DNA from: Dactylonectria macrodidyma
Taxonomy: Eukaryota > Ascomycota > Sordariomycetes > Hypocreales > Nectriaceae
DNA length: 64,000 bases
NCBI GenBank assembly: GCA_020744425.1
Contig: JAGMUV010000004.1
Span: 2,294,001-2,358,000 of the forward strand
Reading direction: 5' to 3'
Below are positions 1 through 10,291 of the stretch, piece after piece (positions within the stretch are counted from its first letter, which is position 1; each line of letters begins with the position of its first letter). The notes beneath the pieces are model-generated. The model did no database searches and was not told the DNA's origin. It saw only the letters and a program-made list of their open reading frames with translations. The translations under genes and the position numbers were made by a program.

Positions 1-2091
1 CGAGGTGTCCATGCCGTCCTTGAGGCGGATGATGGTGTGGGGGGAGGATTCGATGGTGGAGAAGAAGGCGCCAGCAGGGTCGGAGAAGAGTGATATTTGA
101 GATTCTGTGATAATAAGTGTCAGCTAACGGGGTCTGCAAACGGAGGTTGGAATGCGGGCAAAGAGATCTCACGTTGGAGGGTGTCGGCAAACTCTAGGTA
201 GGTCTCGTCACCGGTAGCCTTGAAAAGATCGAGCAGACCTTGAATAAGGTAGGCATAGTCGTCTGCAAAGGCCTTGATCTCCCTTTCGCCCTGCCATATC
301 CGATAGAGAGTCTTCTCATTGGCGTCCCACAGCTTCTCTTGGATGAAAGTAACGGCTTTCTTCGCGACACCGAGATACTTGTCGCTTCGCACCTGATCTA
401 AGCTCTTGAGAGATAGACTAGCCTGCGCCAGCGCCGAGATGGCGATACCGTTCCATCCCACGATGAGCTTGTTGTCTAGCTCTGGCCTGGCTCGATCCCT
501 GTCTCTCCTTTCCCTGAGGGCCGTCTTGGCGGTGCGGATGGATTGCTCAATCTCCTGGCTGGGAATACCGGATTGCTTGCTCAGATGTTCGACACTTTTA
601 TCAATCTTGATGATGTTTTGGTTGATAAAGTCATCGTTCGGGTCGTGACGCTCGTCTACGTTACCGTCTTCTTGCACGCCCCAGTGAGCTGCGATGAGAG
701 GGCTGGTGTTCTTGCTCACCGCATCAATGACTGAATCAAATTCGCGCCTGGTCCAGGTGTAGTAAGCGCCTTCACGCATTTCCTTGTCACCTTTTCTAGG
801 GTACGAATCAGCGGCTTCGCTCGATGCGAACCCGCCTTCAGGCAGCGCGATCGGGGTCGACGAGAGGTAATCAGACAGCTCGAGGACAATGTCGTAAAAC
901 TCGCCATCCTCTTCTCCACCGCTCGAGTTCCACGCATTGAGGTATAGTGGAAGGAGCTGAGCATTGTCCACGACCATCTTTTCGAAGTTGGGGATGCTCC
1001 AGTCAGGGGTGACTGAGCAGCGTGAGAAGCCTGTACCACCAACATGGTCCCGCAGGGCACCATCGCGTATCTTCCGTAGAGTATCCAGGGCGATTTCTGT
1101 GGCGTGCCTGCATTCCGCTTCACCGACAACATCCTGGACTGCGCTTGGAGACTGGGAGAGACCGAGCAGGAACGCCAACTTTGGGGGCGTGAGGAACTTG
1201 GGCGCAAGACCGAAGCCTCCATAGACAGGGTCAAATGTGCCGGCGATATGGGTGTAGGCTTCCTCGAGCTGGTCGAGGTCCAGCTCGCTAGAAACCGCAG
1301 TATCCTTCTCCTCGCCCCCATCGCTGTGAGTTGGGGCCGGCGCACCCCAGCCTGACGGCCCAAGAGACGAAGTAGCCGGGATGCGACTGGTACCAAGTGT
1401 GCCCTCGGCGGCGAACTCCCGGAGCTGTCCTACGACCTCGGTTGCCTCCTTTCGGCAACGGGCCTCCTGGTCGCTCCAGATATCTCGCACCTTCTTGACG
1501 ATGGCGAGGAAGTCCAGCACCTCGTCGGCGTTCTCGTCAGTGGTACGACGTCGGTTGCCGGGGCCGGGCCAGTAGGTTCCACCGAACACGGGTTCCAGGT
1601 TGGGGGTCAGGAACAGATTCAAGGGCCAGCCTCCAACATTACTGACAGCCTGGACGTAGTTCATGTAGATGGTATCAAGGTCAGGTCGCTCTTCTCGGTC
1701 GATGATGACGGGGACAAAGGACTCGTTCAGGACGGAGGCGCAATCCGGGTTGGAAAAGGACTCGAGGAACATGAGTCGGCAGTCTAACAAGACGGTTAGC
1801 GATAGCTATGAGGTGAAGGGCATGACACGGGGCACAATGCTTACAGTGACACGCCTTGTACCCAATGTGGAGGAATATGAGCTTGTTCTCCTTCCTGGCC
1901 CGCTCCACGGCCTCGTTGTCTAGCAGCTGCCATGACACCAGCCCATCAGCCTGGTCCTTGACGTACGGACTTCTACTGGTCGCGGCACGGTTTCGAAGTG
2001 CTGGGAGGGGTTCGGAAGCAACGGCGTCTCCTGGGGCCACGGCGGTGGTGCGCAAGGCCTTGGCCGAAGCAGTGAGCTCTGAAGTGACCAT
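1..2091 (-). CDS. SPATA20/YyaL-type thioredoxin-fold protein (DUF255), 3' end outside window
   Basis: The family joins an N-terminal thioredoxin-like domain to an (alpha/alpha)6-barrel resembling N-acylglucosamine 2-epimerases. Its substrate is not established. Three exons are visible: 2091-1845, 1783-173 and 104-1 (continuing off the window). Introns are 1844-1784 (61 nt, GTAAGC..TTAG) and 172-105 (68 nt, GTGAGA..CACAG, branch CTGAC). Splicing rebuilds the CHYC redox-like motif at residues 81-84, followed by DREERPD (111-117), GGWPLN (133-138) and FGGTYWP (149-155), all family hallmarks. Further on are GGFGLAPKF, NFEKMVVDNAQL and WNGIAISALAQAS. The ATG at 2091 is chosen because it opens the frame shortly before the conserved block; the Ala/Arg-rich start could be a mitochondrial targeting peptide, which is inference. 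The second intron avoids an in-frame stop at 120-122 and restores FSDPAGAFF, matching the family's C-terminal part. Family assignment is secure; function is not. Confidence 0.9.
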
Positions 2092-3593
2092 GATGCGAGG
2101 CTGATCCGAAGCGCGTACCCTCAGTGTATGCGACTATTCCAGGAACTAGGGCGAGCAGGGCCTTTTAGGGTCGGCGGAATGGTGAGGAGGTGGTAGAATC
2201 TGACCCTGTCTGGCGGAAGGTGGAGGTGGAGGTTTCTTGAAAGGTGGAGGTTTATTAGCCAGATAGCTGAACGAAGCCAGTGGAATGACACAATCTACAC
2301 CTGCTGCTGCGCGGTGCCCCAGGGAGTGAGATGGGGATCGTTTCTGCAGGGCAGCGATGATAACAGCTGATGGTGCAGGGGATGCGATAGAGACAAGAGT
2401 AACGACGGCGGCTACCTTATGAATAAACCACCTTAGCCTCAGGATTTCCTCAAGTCTGTTCCGCGTATATTGATTAGAGGCGCACTTGCACCAACATGGG
2501 CCAAGTCGGCAAAGTTCAGGCCAAGCGGGTGAGGCGATAGCGGGGTCGTCATCAACAGCGCGGGGCAATCATGATTCACGCACTCAGACGCGCAGACACC
2601 TAAGCACCCGTCCATCCCGTCCCATGACACCCACCCGTTTCCCCTAGTTATTGCATGGCTGAAGCCGACATATTCATCATTCCCATGTTTTCAAATGACC
2701 ACCGGATACTTTACCACGATTATCACGCTCGACCAACAATTTTCTCCGCATCATGGTCACGGAGCTAAGCTCATTCGGCGTCGTCATCGCAGGGGCTTGC
2801 ATTTTCTACAAGCAAAGCTGGCTACAGCTTCCAACGGCTGTCAACCCAACTGACCACAGACAACATGAGAACAGGCCAATGATCATGAGAAATCTAGCTG
2901 TCAAACATGATTTCGAGGCCATTTTCGTCGGCCTGCGTAATATCAGCCTTGTTATTGTCTCCACTTATGCACAATCAACCCGCCGCTGCAACACTCTCGC
3001 CAGTACTCCCCGACTTCTCTCACCGCCACTGGGTAGCTGCTGCTTCACCCGCCAGGGCCCCTGTCATCGTTTTATGAACATGGATTAGGACACACGAACC
3101 GTTCCCTGGGATATGACCCGGGACACAAGCCCGCGGATGGAAATTGGCTTCGTGTTGCCGCCTCCCATTATCTTGTCTATCTTGGGAATCTAGGGAAACC
3201 TACGTTCTCTTAGTGAGAACAACACGAAGAAGCAGATTGTTGTGAATCTAGATTCATGCCCGAATCATACATCTCTAGTAGCTGGAGCTCATATGCTAAT
3301 TACAGCCGATATAACTCCTATTTTGCAAGCTATGGTATTGGGAACACGGAATAGTGATACAAGTACGTCTGTATCACAAGTGCTGCCTCACATCCCAGCA
3401 GCTGGTAACGGGAGAAAGATGACAATCCAGGCCCAATGTCGTAGGGTTAGGGTTGGATGGGAACCAAACCGTGTAACTTGGTGATGTCCCTTGAGGTCTG
3501 GCGAGAAAATTCCCCGCTTCATCATCTCAAGGAGTTAGAAGCAAAATATCAGGGTCTTTCAATCAGTGAGCCAATTGGGCATCTTCCTACGAC
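2092..3593. other. intergenic, shared upstream region
   Basis: About 1.5 kb lies between the divergent SPATA20-like gene and the small helical-protein gene, so it probably holds both promoters. The open frames I read here have no coding character. The only distinctive motif is the telomere-like repeat at 3442-3454, listed separately. Confidence 0.6.
3442..3454. promoter_or_regulatory. telomere-repeat-like motif (telobox)
   Basis: The plus strand reads TAGGGTTAGGGTT, two tandem TTAGGG-type units. It lies 140 nt upstream of the start codon at 3594. In fungi such sites can bind Tbf1/Myb-like telobox proteins. Read on the minus strand the sequence is a 1.5-2 unit CCCTAA stretch, which is also what a telomerase RNA template looks like. 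The function is inference. Confidence 0.4.
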
Positions 3594-4115
3594 ATGTCTC
3601 GATACGACCCTTCGATACCGAAGTCTGGTGAAAACCAAACGACAATGGCAGAAACAGAAAGCCAAGTCAGCCTTGCGTATGGAGTGGCCATCACCGAGCT
3701 CGACACTCTACTCAATTTGGTTCGCCTGGTTGAGCCACCGTCAGCAAAAGATGCCCACGCTCTGGAGAAACACCAGATCGGAAGATTGGCAAAGAAACTC
3801 AACTCGAGCAAACAATACCTCAAAGCCCGCGATGCACAGTTTCACTACAGAGCTAAACGCCTGCGGACCAAAGACCGAGTTGACAGGTTGCGCCTTTGGA
3901 ACAGGGAGAAGAAGCAGGAACTCGAAGCTTGCCGATTGCAGTCGGGAGACATTGGGTACGAAGCAGCTCTGCACCGGTTCGAAGAGGAGAAGCGTGTGAT
4001 GATCAAGTGCTATGGCTTAGAACGACTGTGGGAAAAGGCAATGAAAAGGGAGCGATTGAGCAAGATTGAGGGAGACGATTTGTCAAGCGGATGCGAGACG
4101 AGCATGGAGGAGTAG
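3594..4115 (+). CDS. small charged helical protein, unknown function
   Basis: Single exon, 173 aa, not recognised as a known family. The sequence is rich in Lys, Arg, Glu and Leu and is almost certainly mostly helical. Residues about 75-150 contain runs such as FHYRAKRLRTKDRVDRL, LWNREKKQELEACR and ALHRFEEEKRVMIK, which could form a coiled coil. There is no signal peptide or membrane segment. The start at 3594 is the first ATG of the frame; a second Met at codon 18 is possible. Amino-acid composition is much more protein-like than the competing plus-strand frame at 3457-3999. It lies upstream of ATG29 in the same direction. No function is proposed. Confidence 0.5.
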   Translation: MSRYDPSIPKSGENQTTMAETESQVSLAYGVAITELDTLLNLVRLVEPPSAKDAHALEKHQIGRLAKKLNSSKQYLKARDAQFHYRAKRLRTKDRVDRLRLWNREKKQELEACRLQSGDIGYEAALHRFEEEKRVMIKCYGLERLWEKAMKRERLSKIEGDDLSSGCETSMEE

Positions 4116-4526
4116 GATGGCAGGGTTCTACTGGTGGCAGTGAGAGTTGGCTGGAGCGTGTTGCATGCTGCGCCATTCCTCCCCGCCTGAAAAGTGTGTT
4201 GATTTCCTTACTGTCGAACTGCAGAAATGTACAAGGTAGAGAATAAGAAGCGGGGGACCAAAAGGAGCGATGGCATGTATACCATCCAAGGCTGGCTGTC
4301 CATTGTTGAATATGTAGATTGTAGAATCGTGGATGCCTTTTTCCACTTAACATGTTCATAAGCCGATCGGGTGTGGTAGCTTATCGATAAGGAGCACCCT
4401 GGCAGCTGCAAGGTACCAGCCCAGCACCTTCGTCACCGTCGCCCTTCCCTCTTCCCTTCCTCGTCTTCTTCTCTCCTCCATCCGCCGTGATATCACGTCC
4501 ATCGCACGGGCGCTGATCCATAAACC
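4116..4526. other. intergenic between the helical-protein gene and ATG29
   Basis: About 410 bp, presumably the 3' end of the preceding gene plus the ATG29 promoter. The last 100 bp (4420-4510) are pyrimidine-rich (CCCTTCCCTCTTCC-like), as is common just upstream of fungal start codons. Nothing else was seen. Confidence 0.5.
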
Positions 4527-6008
4527 ATGGCCGACCCTACTTACACCATATTCATCAGGGTCCCCATGCCCCGTGGGGACTTTGTCGACCCGCCGCCGGT
4601 AAGCTGAACTGGAACTGGAGCACGACGATGTCATGCGCCAGCCGGACAATGGTGCGGAGAGTCTAACCATCTGCAACAGGTCAACTGGGGCTCCAACAAG
4701 GACGAAGCGTTGTGGAAGATCTTGTCGGGAGCGGCCAAAACGGAGATTGATTGTAAGCTTGATAAATTCGTGTTGAATGCTTAACCTATCGCTAACATGT
4801 ACAGGGCACGAAATGTACGTGTAGATCGTCTGCTTATTGCGTCGAGATGTAACTGACCCTTGACAAGTGCCGATCGGTTCGAGGTCCCCGTCGATTTCCT
4901 ACTACAACAGGTTGCCTACCTTACCGAACGACATGCCTCCCAAGTCCGCGCTCAGGTCCGAAAGGCTACTGCTGCTGCCAGAGGTTCAGCGGCCCCGTCG
5001 CCCATCCCAGGCGCTGACTCGGCTGGCCTAGGCCATCAACGAGCCCCGTCCTCCCTCTCTATACGACGAGACTCACCTATGCCGCGTGGCGACTATGGGA
5101 GTGGCACTGGGACGCCGCTCAATTCATCTATGCGACCAATGGTATCGCGAAATCCATCGACCAACACCACAGTACTACGGGACATGATGGGAGGGTCAGC
5201 ATCACCCCGGCCAGGCCTGGCGATAGCAGGTCGCAGCGGGGATCAACGTCGGCGGTTATCATCGTTGCCCATCACCTCGACCACAGCCAAGTCACCCGAA
5301 AAGGAACCGCAGCAAGTACCATCACCGGCACGAGAACGGACACCGTCGCCAGATCCAGCCGAGGATAGCTCCACGGCCACTTCGGACGACGAATCTAGTC
5401 CTGCCCAGTCCCGCATCATCCGTCGCCCACCCCGCTTCCAGCAACATGATGCAGCGCCTCCATATGACGATGATGACGACGATGAATCTGAGCCTGCCTT
5501 TCAGCCATACAAGGGCCCGGACCAGGCATCAGCGGGTGACCTTGGGTCAACACTCAAGGGAGATGGCCGCGGGTCATCCAAGAAGTTTCCGAGGGGTCTA
5601 GGCAAAGGCGCCATCCACAGATCCCAGACGTCAGACTCCTCAGCTAGCTCTGCAGCAATGGTTCGAAGACCGAGCAAATCGCGCGAGCAACGCCAACCAG
5701 GTCCCCTGTCTCCCCGACGGGCGGAAGTCGCTGCGCAGAGCCCAGGCAGCAAGAGTAGAGGTTATTCTCGCGAAGGCAGCGACGGCACGCCCAGTATGGG
5801 CAGCAGTTTTAGTGATCTCGATGGTAACTTTTTTACTTATCCTCCACGCGCTTGATAGCTATTCTAACTTTGTACCCCCCTAGATGCATCTGTTACACAG
5901 TCAGCGCTGGAAGAGGCTCTTGCGAGCCACATGAATCGCGGAGCAAGCAGCCGATTTAGCATCAGCCAAGCGTTTCGCAGCCGGTACACACCTAGCTCGA
6001 ACCAGTGA
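4527..6008 (+). CDS. ATG29: autophagy-related protein 29
   Basis: Atg29 works with Atg17 and Atg31 as the scaffold of the Atg1 kinase complex at the pre-autophagosomal structure. Five exons: 4527-4598, 4680-4752, 4805-4814, 4868-5823 and 5884-6008, giving 411 aa. Introns are 4599-4679, 4753-4804, 4815-4867 and 5824-5883, all GT-AG. The spliced N-terminus has the family signature: YTIFIRVPMPRGDFVDPPP, then NWGSNKDEALWKILS, then WHEIADRFEVPVDFLLQQ and LTERHASQVRAQVRK. The middle (about residues 85-365) is Ser/Pro-rich and probably disordered, with an acidic patch DDDDDDESE. The last exon gives ALEEALASHMNRG, typical of filamentous-fungal homologues. The third exon is only 10 nt and supplies the end of the Trp codon, His, Glu and part of Ile. 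Without it the conserved WHEIADRF block is lost. Confidence 0.93.
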
Positions 6009-6611
6009 GCGGTGTTCATTTTGGAGGGAGTTTATATGCCTGTGGAATGGTGTTTGGATTACGAATGATTTCTTTTAGGATGCATACAGGATGGGCGTTA
6101 AATATTCGTCTCTGCATTTGGCATCGCATTTAGGATTAGCGATGGACGAAGATCACATCTCCTCTATTAGAAAGACATGAACCACGATTTCCCTCTGCTC
6201 TAACCTTCTATGCATGTTTGTCTGATCATCTAGACACGGTGTGAAGTGTAGCCTAGTTGCACAGTTAACTTGTTTGGGCAGTTTTGTTTGAAAGTGTTGC
6301 CGTCCCGCTAGCTTGTCGGGAGCTCGCATGGATGTTTTGAAATAAAGCATGTTTGTCTTGTACCCTGTACGGGTGCGAATTGCCTTTACACAGATAATGA
6401 AGTGTGATGTGGTGAGAAACTTGAAAAATGTGTTGCAGCGAACGGGAGGCCGGCTGCATGCACCTGCAACACTCCTGATCACTTTCCAATTCCTTTCCTT
6501 TCCTCAACACCAGCCCCGGCCCCCTTTCTCAATTCCATTTGATTCCAGCTCTGGCTCTGCCTCGACTTCTTTTGCTTCTCTTTCAAAAAGCCCGCCGGAA
6601 TTCTCATCGCC
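6009..6611. other. intergenic between ATG29 and the Arb2-domain gene
   Basis: About 600 bp. An AATAAA at 6341-6346 on the plus strand lies 333 nt after the ATG29 stop and could be its polyadenylation element. The final 130 bp (6484-6600) are C/T-rich, consistent with the promoter or leader of the next gene. Confidence 0.4.
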
Positions 6612-8123
6612 ATGTTCCGCCGCCATTGGTCTGGCCTCCCCAAGGACGCCTCGTTCCCTTCTGACCTGGCCGGCCTTGGGTTCGTTCTCCAGCTCCGGAC
6701 AAATTCTCAATGACTTACGATGCACTAGGTACTTCTTGAATGGCGACGACGAAATTCGTTCCATTGAGAATCCCAACTGTTACTACAAGTTCTTCCATAA
6801 CCGCAACGCGCGAGTCAACGAGCGTCAGCGCTTCGCGTTCAATGGTACGGCTCTCGTAGTTCCTACCCCGAGATCCCAGCACTGATTCACCTCTCTAGGA
6901 GCTATGGAGGATATCATACATGAACGCCTGGAGAAACAAGGCCTTGTGAAGATGACTCTCCCCCTTGGTGCTTCTCCTACGCAGAATCATACTCCCATTT
7001 TCGCAACTGCAGACCTGGCCTTGTGTTCCCGCGTCGTTGTCATATTTGGCGAACCCACCCATGACCTCGGCGTGCTCGCTGGCCGCGTTGCCAATGGACC
7101 TGGTGGGCTCGTCAAGGGCAGCATGAACTCCATTGTCCCCGTCCTCCGCCAGCAGGTTGCCTCACCTGTGGACGCATCCCCACCGGGCATCGTGCTCGCG
7201 AACATGGGCCAGAGGTACTGGTGGCCCGAGGGCAAGCGTGCTCTGACAATCGAGGGAAGCGGAGATACGCCTTTGCCGAGTTTGGTCCACTCAGGGACAC
7301 GGCATGTTTCTCCTTTGAATGACATACCGGGTAGTGAAAGTGCGCTTCGGCACGTGGAGACTATCTTTCGAGATATTCTTGCCAGCGTTACCGCATCTAC
7401 GACCAAGATTGACATAGTTGCAATTGGCCAAAGTTGTGAGGTTGTTGAGAACTTTTTCGACGATCAGAAGAATTGGGATTCCTGGTGTGGCAGGCTCAGC
7501 TCTATGATATTGCTCGGCACAGTTTTCGACACAGTCGGACTCACCAACGAGGGATTCAAAAAGTTCCTCGCTCAAGTCAGTTAAATAACACACTCAACGG
7601 CTGCAACATGATTTCTAATGCCACCATCTAGCGTACACGAGCCTATCTGATTTCTGAGGAACCGCTGGACACGCCCCTTGCCCCTCCCCAAGGCAACCCG
7701 TCCCTCATGATCGACCCCCTCGGCTGCCCTTGCTATTCCTCTTCCGAGCCGCACTACACCGAGCTCATCGCCATCCGTGCCCTTCGTCCTGCCCTTGGCT
7801 ACCTCCAGGAGGTCGCCATGACTACAGGCTTCACCAACCCGCCTATCGAGGTCATTGAGCGACCCCAGATCGAGTTCACCGACCAGGACTGGCAGGACTT
7901 GCCTGATGATAATCGACCATCCATCACTCGGATAGACCCAGAAGAAATGAAGAAGCAGAGAGCGGAGGCGAGACGCTGGAAGCGTTTCGAGGAGACAGGG
8001 GAAGCACCAGATTCGGATTATGAGGACGATGAGGACGATGATGAGTGTGACCAAGCCCAACGAGACAACAAGTCGGGAGGGGGCGCGGACAACACCTGGA
8101 AAGAGGACTACGAGCATCGATAG
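6612..8123 (+). CDS. Arb2-domain protein
   Basis: The Arb2 domain is named after fission-yeast Arb2, an Argonaute-binding protein of the ARC complex in RNAi-directed heterochromatin; related domains occur at the C-terminus of Hda1-type deacetylases. Four exons: 6612-6679, 6729-6844, 6899-7575 and 7632-8123, giving 450 aa. Introns are 49, 54 and 56 nt. The start gives MFRRHWSGLPKDASFPSDL, then GYFLNGDDEIRSIENPNCYY, a block I recognise from fungal Arb2-domain proteins. The core continues with RVVVIFGEPTHDLGVLAGRV, GPGGLVKGSMNSIV, SPPGIVLANMGQRYWWPEGK and YSSSEPHYTELIAI, an alpha/beta-hydrolase-like fold. The tail is very acidic (DSDYEDDEDDDECD). Whether this protein binds Argonaute here is inference. 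It converges on the membrane-protein gene, with 175 bp between the stops. Confidence 0.85.
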
Positions 8124-8298
8124 AATAGTTCATAACGTTACGAGATGCTCATCTCATTCATTACACGTGAATACAAAGCCGCTCCAAGCAAGTGGAGCGG
8201 GGTCAAAATAAGATACAAGATACAATCTCTCGGCCAGTACCTGTGACCGACGATCTTCCCAAAATCCGTCCACATAAGATACACCAAAGGACCAATTT

Positions 8299-9954
8299 TT
8301 ACGCCTGGAAGAGGGATGCCAAACCAGGATCCGTCTTCTTTACATCCTCCAATAATTCCTTTGTCCTCCGAACACGCTCCTTGACGACGGCATCCTCCGC
8401 AGACCAGCGACCCTCCGTCGACTGGGCACCACTCCAGAAGGAAAAGACACTGGAGCGGTTGGCGGCCTTTTCACGGACTGCCGTCTCCTCCTTGGCAAGC
8501 TTTACAACCATCTTGCCCCAGTTGTCAAGGCCCGCGCTCAGGCACTCACGACATGTGGTTCGGGAGGCCTTATCTTCGGCGGTAGGACCGAGAGCACGGA
8601 GTTGCTCCTCGGCCGTGTCGACGCTATCGCGCGTCCATGATAGACCATCGTCGCGAGATGAGGAGGCGTACAGGATCTCACCGATCCAGAGGCTGAGGGA
8701 GGCTTCCTGGCAACGCTCTTGGGGGCTGCGCCAGGGGGGTTGGGTGCCGTCGGGAGGCGGCGGAGGGTAGTCTGCCTGGGAGACAGCAGAGACGGCTTGG
8801 CTCCAGAGGGATTCGCTGGCGCGGGGCTTGCGGGAGGTGGTGGAGGGAGGGTTGTTAGAGAGGAAACGACGGGCTTTGAGGAGGGAGAGGTAGATGGGGA
8901 GGGCGCCAGAGATGTCGCCGCTACGGGCCTTGTGGGTTGCGATGGCCGTGATGGCATCCAGGAGGTTCAGTGAGGGGGGACCGGTCTTTTCGTTTAGCAC
9001 AAACGTCTTAGGGTTGTATGGTGGATTCGACATGTCGAGGCCCTGGGTGGCCTCAGCCAGAGCGAGGTTGTACAAAGCGTCCGGGCCTTCCGGTCGCTGC
9101 TTATACTCCATGAAGCTAGCATATTCCAATGCCGCCTCCAGCTTCTGGCGCGCAGTGAAGCCCTTGGTGGCCAGGATCTTCATGTACCAGTTGTCGGCGC
9201 CGGGATATGCGACTTCGCAGTCCTCCTCGCGGGGCGCGTGGGGTTGACCTGGCGGGATAGGCACCGGTCGTGGGTTAGAAGGCCCAATAACGAATTCGGG
9301 GGGCGAGATGACATTTCGTGTGAGGTCACGGACCCATCCATCTGTGTGCTCGGATGCCTTGGCGCCCAACATGATAGCTTCGAAATACCCTCGCCGCCAC
9401 TCTTCGCTTTTGCTGGAGATATCGCATGGGTTGAACTCTCCGGGGAACTGGGCACTCGGATCGACAACATCGGATAGCTTCGTCACGCCAGCTCCGTCGA
9501 CCTTGGCATCTTCGAGGCGGAGGACGCATCCGCGGGAGAGCTCCATGGCCTTTGCCCAATTGACCTCGCCATCCTTGGGATCCTTGCCAGTGTTTGCGTC
9601 CCTCAACAGCTTCCTGGTGATGAAGCTCCACTCATGGGGTGTCGGGAAGTCCCTCTCCAGCGATTCCTCGTTGATGAAAAAGTAGATGACGCCCATGCAG
9701 ACGAGGATACCCCAGAACGAGGCCGTGTACCTCACGGCCATCTTGGCCTCGTGCTTGAGCCATTGTCTGCGCTCGGTGGTGAAGCATCGAACCGAGTGGT
9801 TGGTGACGGGGATGGCGAGGAAGGGTAGGATAGGCCTCGACTTGGTGGTGAGCTGCGTGTAGTAGGTGAAGGTCCGGAGGCAGGGTGTGCGTGATTGGAG
9901 GGCTTGCCGCGGCTTGATGAGCCTGGCTCGACGACCGACGAGCCGGGGACGCAT
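8299..9954 (-). CDS. predicted mitochondrial single-pass membrane protein with helical repeats (Mgr3-like?)
   Basis: Uninterrupted 551-aa frame. The first 70 residues are rich in Arg, Lys, Ser and Thr with only two acidic residues, which suits a mitochondrial presequence. A hydrophobic segment at about 73-94 (FWGILVCMGVIYFFI) follows, then ERDFPTPHEWSFITRKLLRD. The rest looks mostly helical, with TPR-like pieces such as AALEYASFMEY, ALYNLALAEAT and ALPIYLSLLKARRFL, and a Pro-rich stretch near 405. A presequence, one membrane span and helical repeats is the layout of the yeast i-AAA protease adaptor Mgr3. That comparison rests on architecture, not on an alignment. It shares a 337-bp divergent promoter region with the Tcd-type gene. 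Confidence 0.8.
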   Translation of the reverse strand: MRPRLVGRRARLIKPRQALQSRTPCLRTFTYYTQLTTKSRPILPFLAIPVTNHSVRCFTTERRQWLKHEAKMAVRYTASFWGILVCMGVIYFFINEESLERDFPTPHEWSFITRKLLRDANTGKDPKDGEVNWAKAMELSRGCVLRLEDAKVDGAGVTKLSDVVDPSAQFPGEFNPCDISSKSEEWRRGYFEAIMLGAKASEHTDGWVRDLTRNVISPPEFVIGPSNPRPVPIPPGQPHAPREEDCEVAYPGADNWYMKILATKGFTARQKLEAALEYASFMEYKQRPEGPDALYNLALAEATQGLDMSNPPYNPKTFVLNEKTGPPSLNLLDAITAIATHKARSGDISGALPIYLSLLKARRFLSNNPPSTTSRKPRASESLWSQAVSAVSQADYPPPPPDGTQPPWRSPQERCQEASLSLWIGEILYASSSRDDGLSWTRDSVDTAEEQLRALGPTAEDKASRTTCRECLSAGLDNWGKMVVKLAKEETAVREKAANRSSVFSFWSGAQSTEGRWSAEDAVVKERVRRTKELLEDVKKTDPGLASLFQA

Positions 9955-10291
9955 GGCGCCGGCTGGATTATCGTCGTCCCCGGGGTTTGCGGGTCAGGCG
10001 AGTTGTGAACTTGTAATCTTGCGATGGACAAGGTTGTCGTCGAATGCGCAGCAGAGGTTTCTGTCGCATCATCGACTTTAGCGTCGATTGATTGGCGGCT
10101 CAAACGTCACAACTTTTGCAAGATGCGTCCAGTGGTTGGTTCAGAATGCTGACTAAGGCACTTGGCGCCCGGAGATCAAATTCTGGAGCCTGGTGAGAAC
10201 GCAGATAGCCGGGATTTCTAGGGAAAGCGGTGTGAATACGTCGTCTCAAGAGGTGTCGTTTACAATACCCGTCCTAGTATGGTCTGAAAAT
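9955..10291. promoter_or_regulatory. divergent promoter region
   Basis: 337 bp separate the start codons of the minus-strand membrane-protein gene (9954) and the plus-strand Tcd-type gene (10292), so both promoters must lie here or overlap the coding ends. No clear TATA box was seen. Both neighbours look mitochondrial, so co-regulation is possible but inferred. Confidence 0.5.

Noticed and set aside
3457..3999. 180-codon plus-strand frame overlapping the small helical-protein gene
   Set aside because: Only one of the two overlapping frames is likely real; the 3594 frame has far better helical protein composition.
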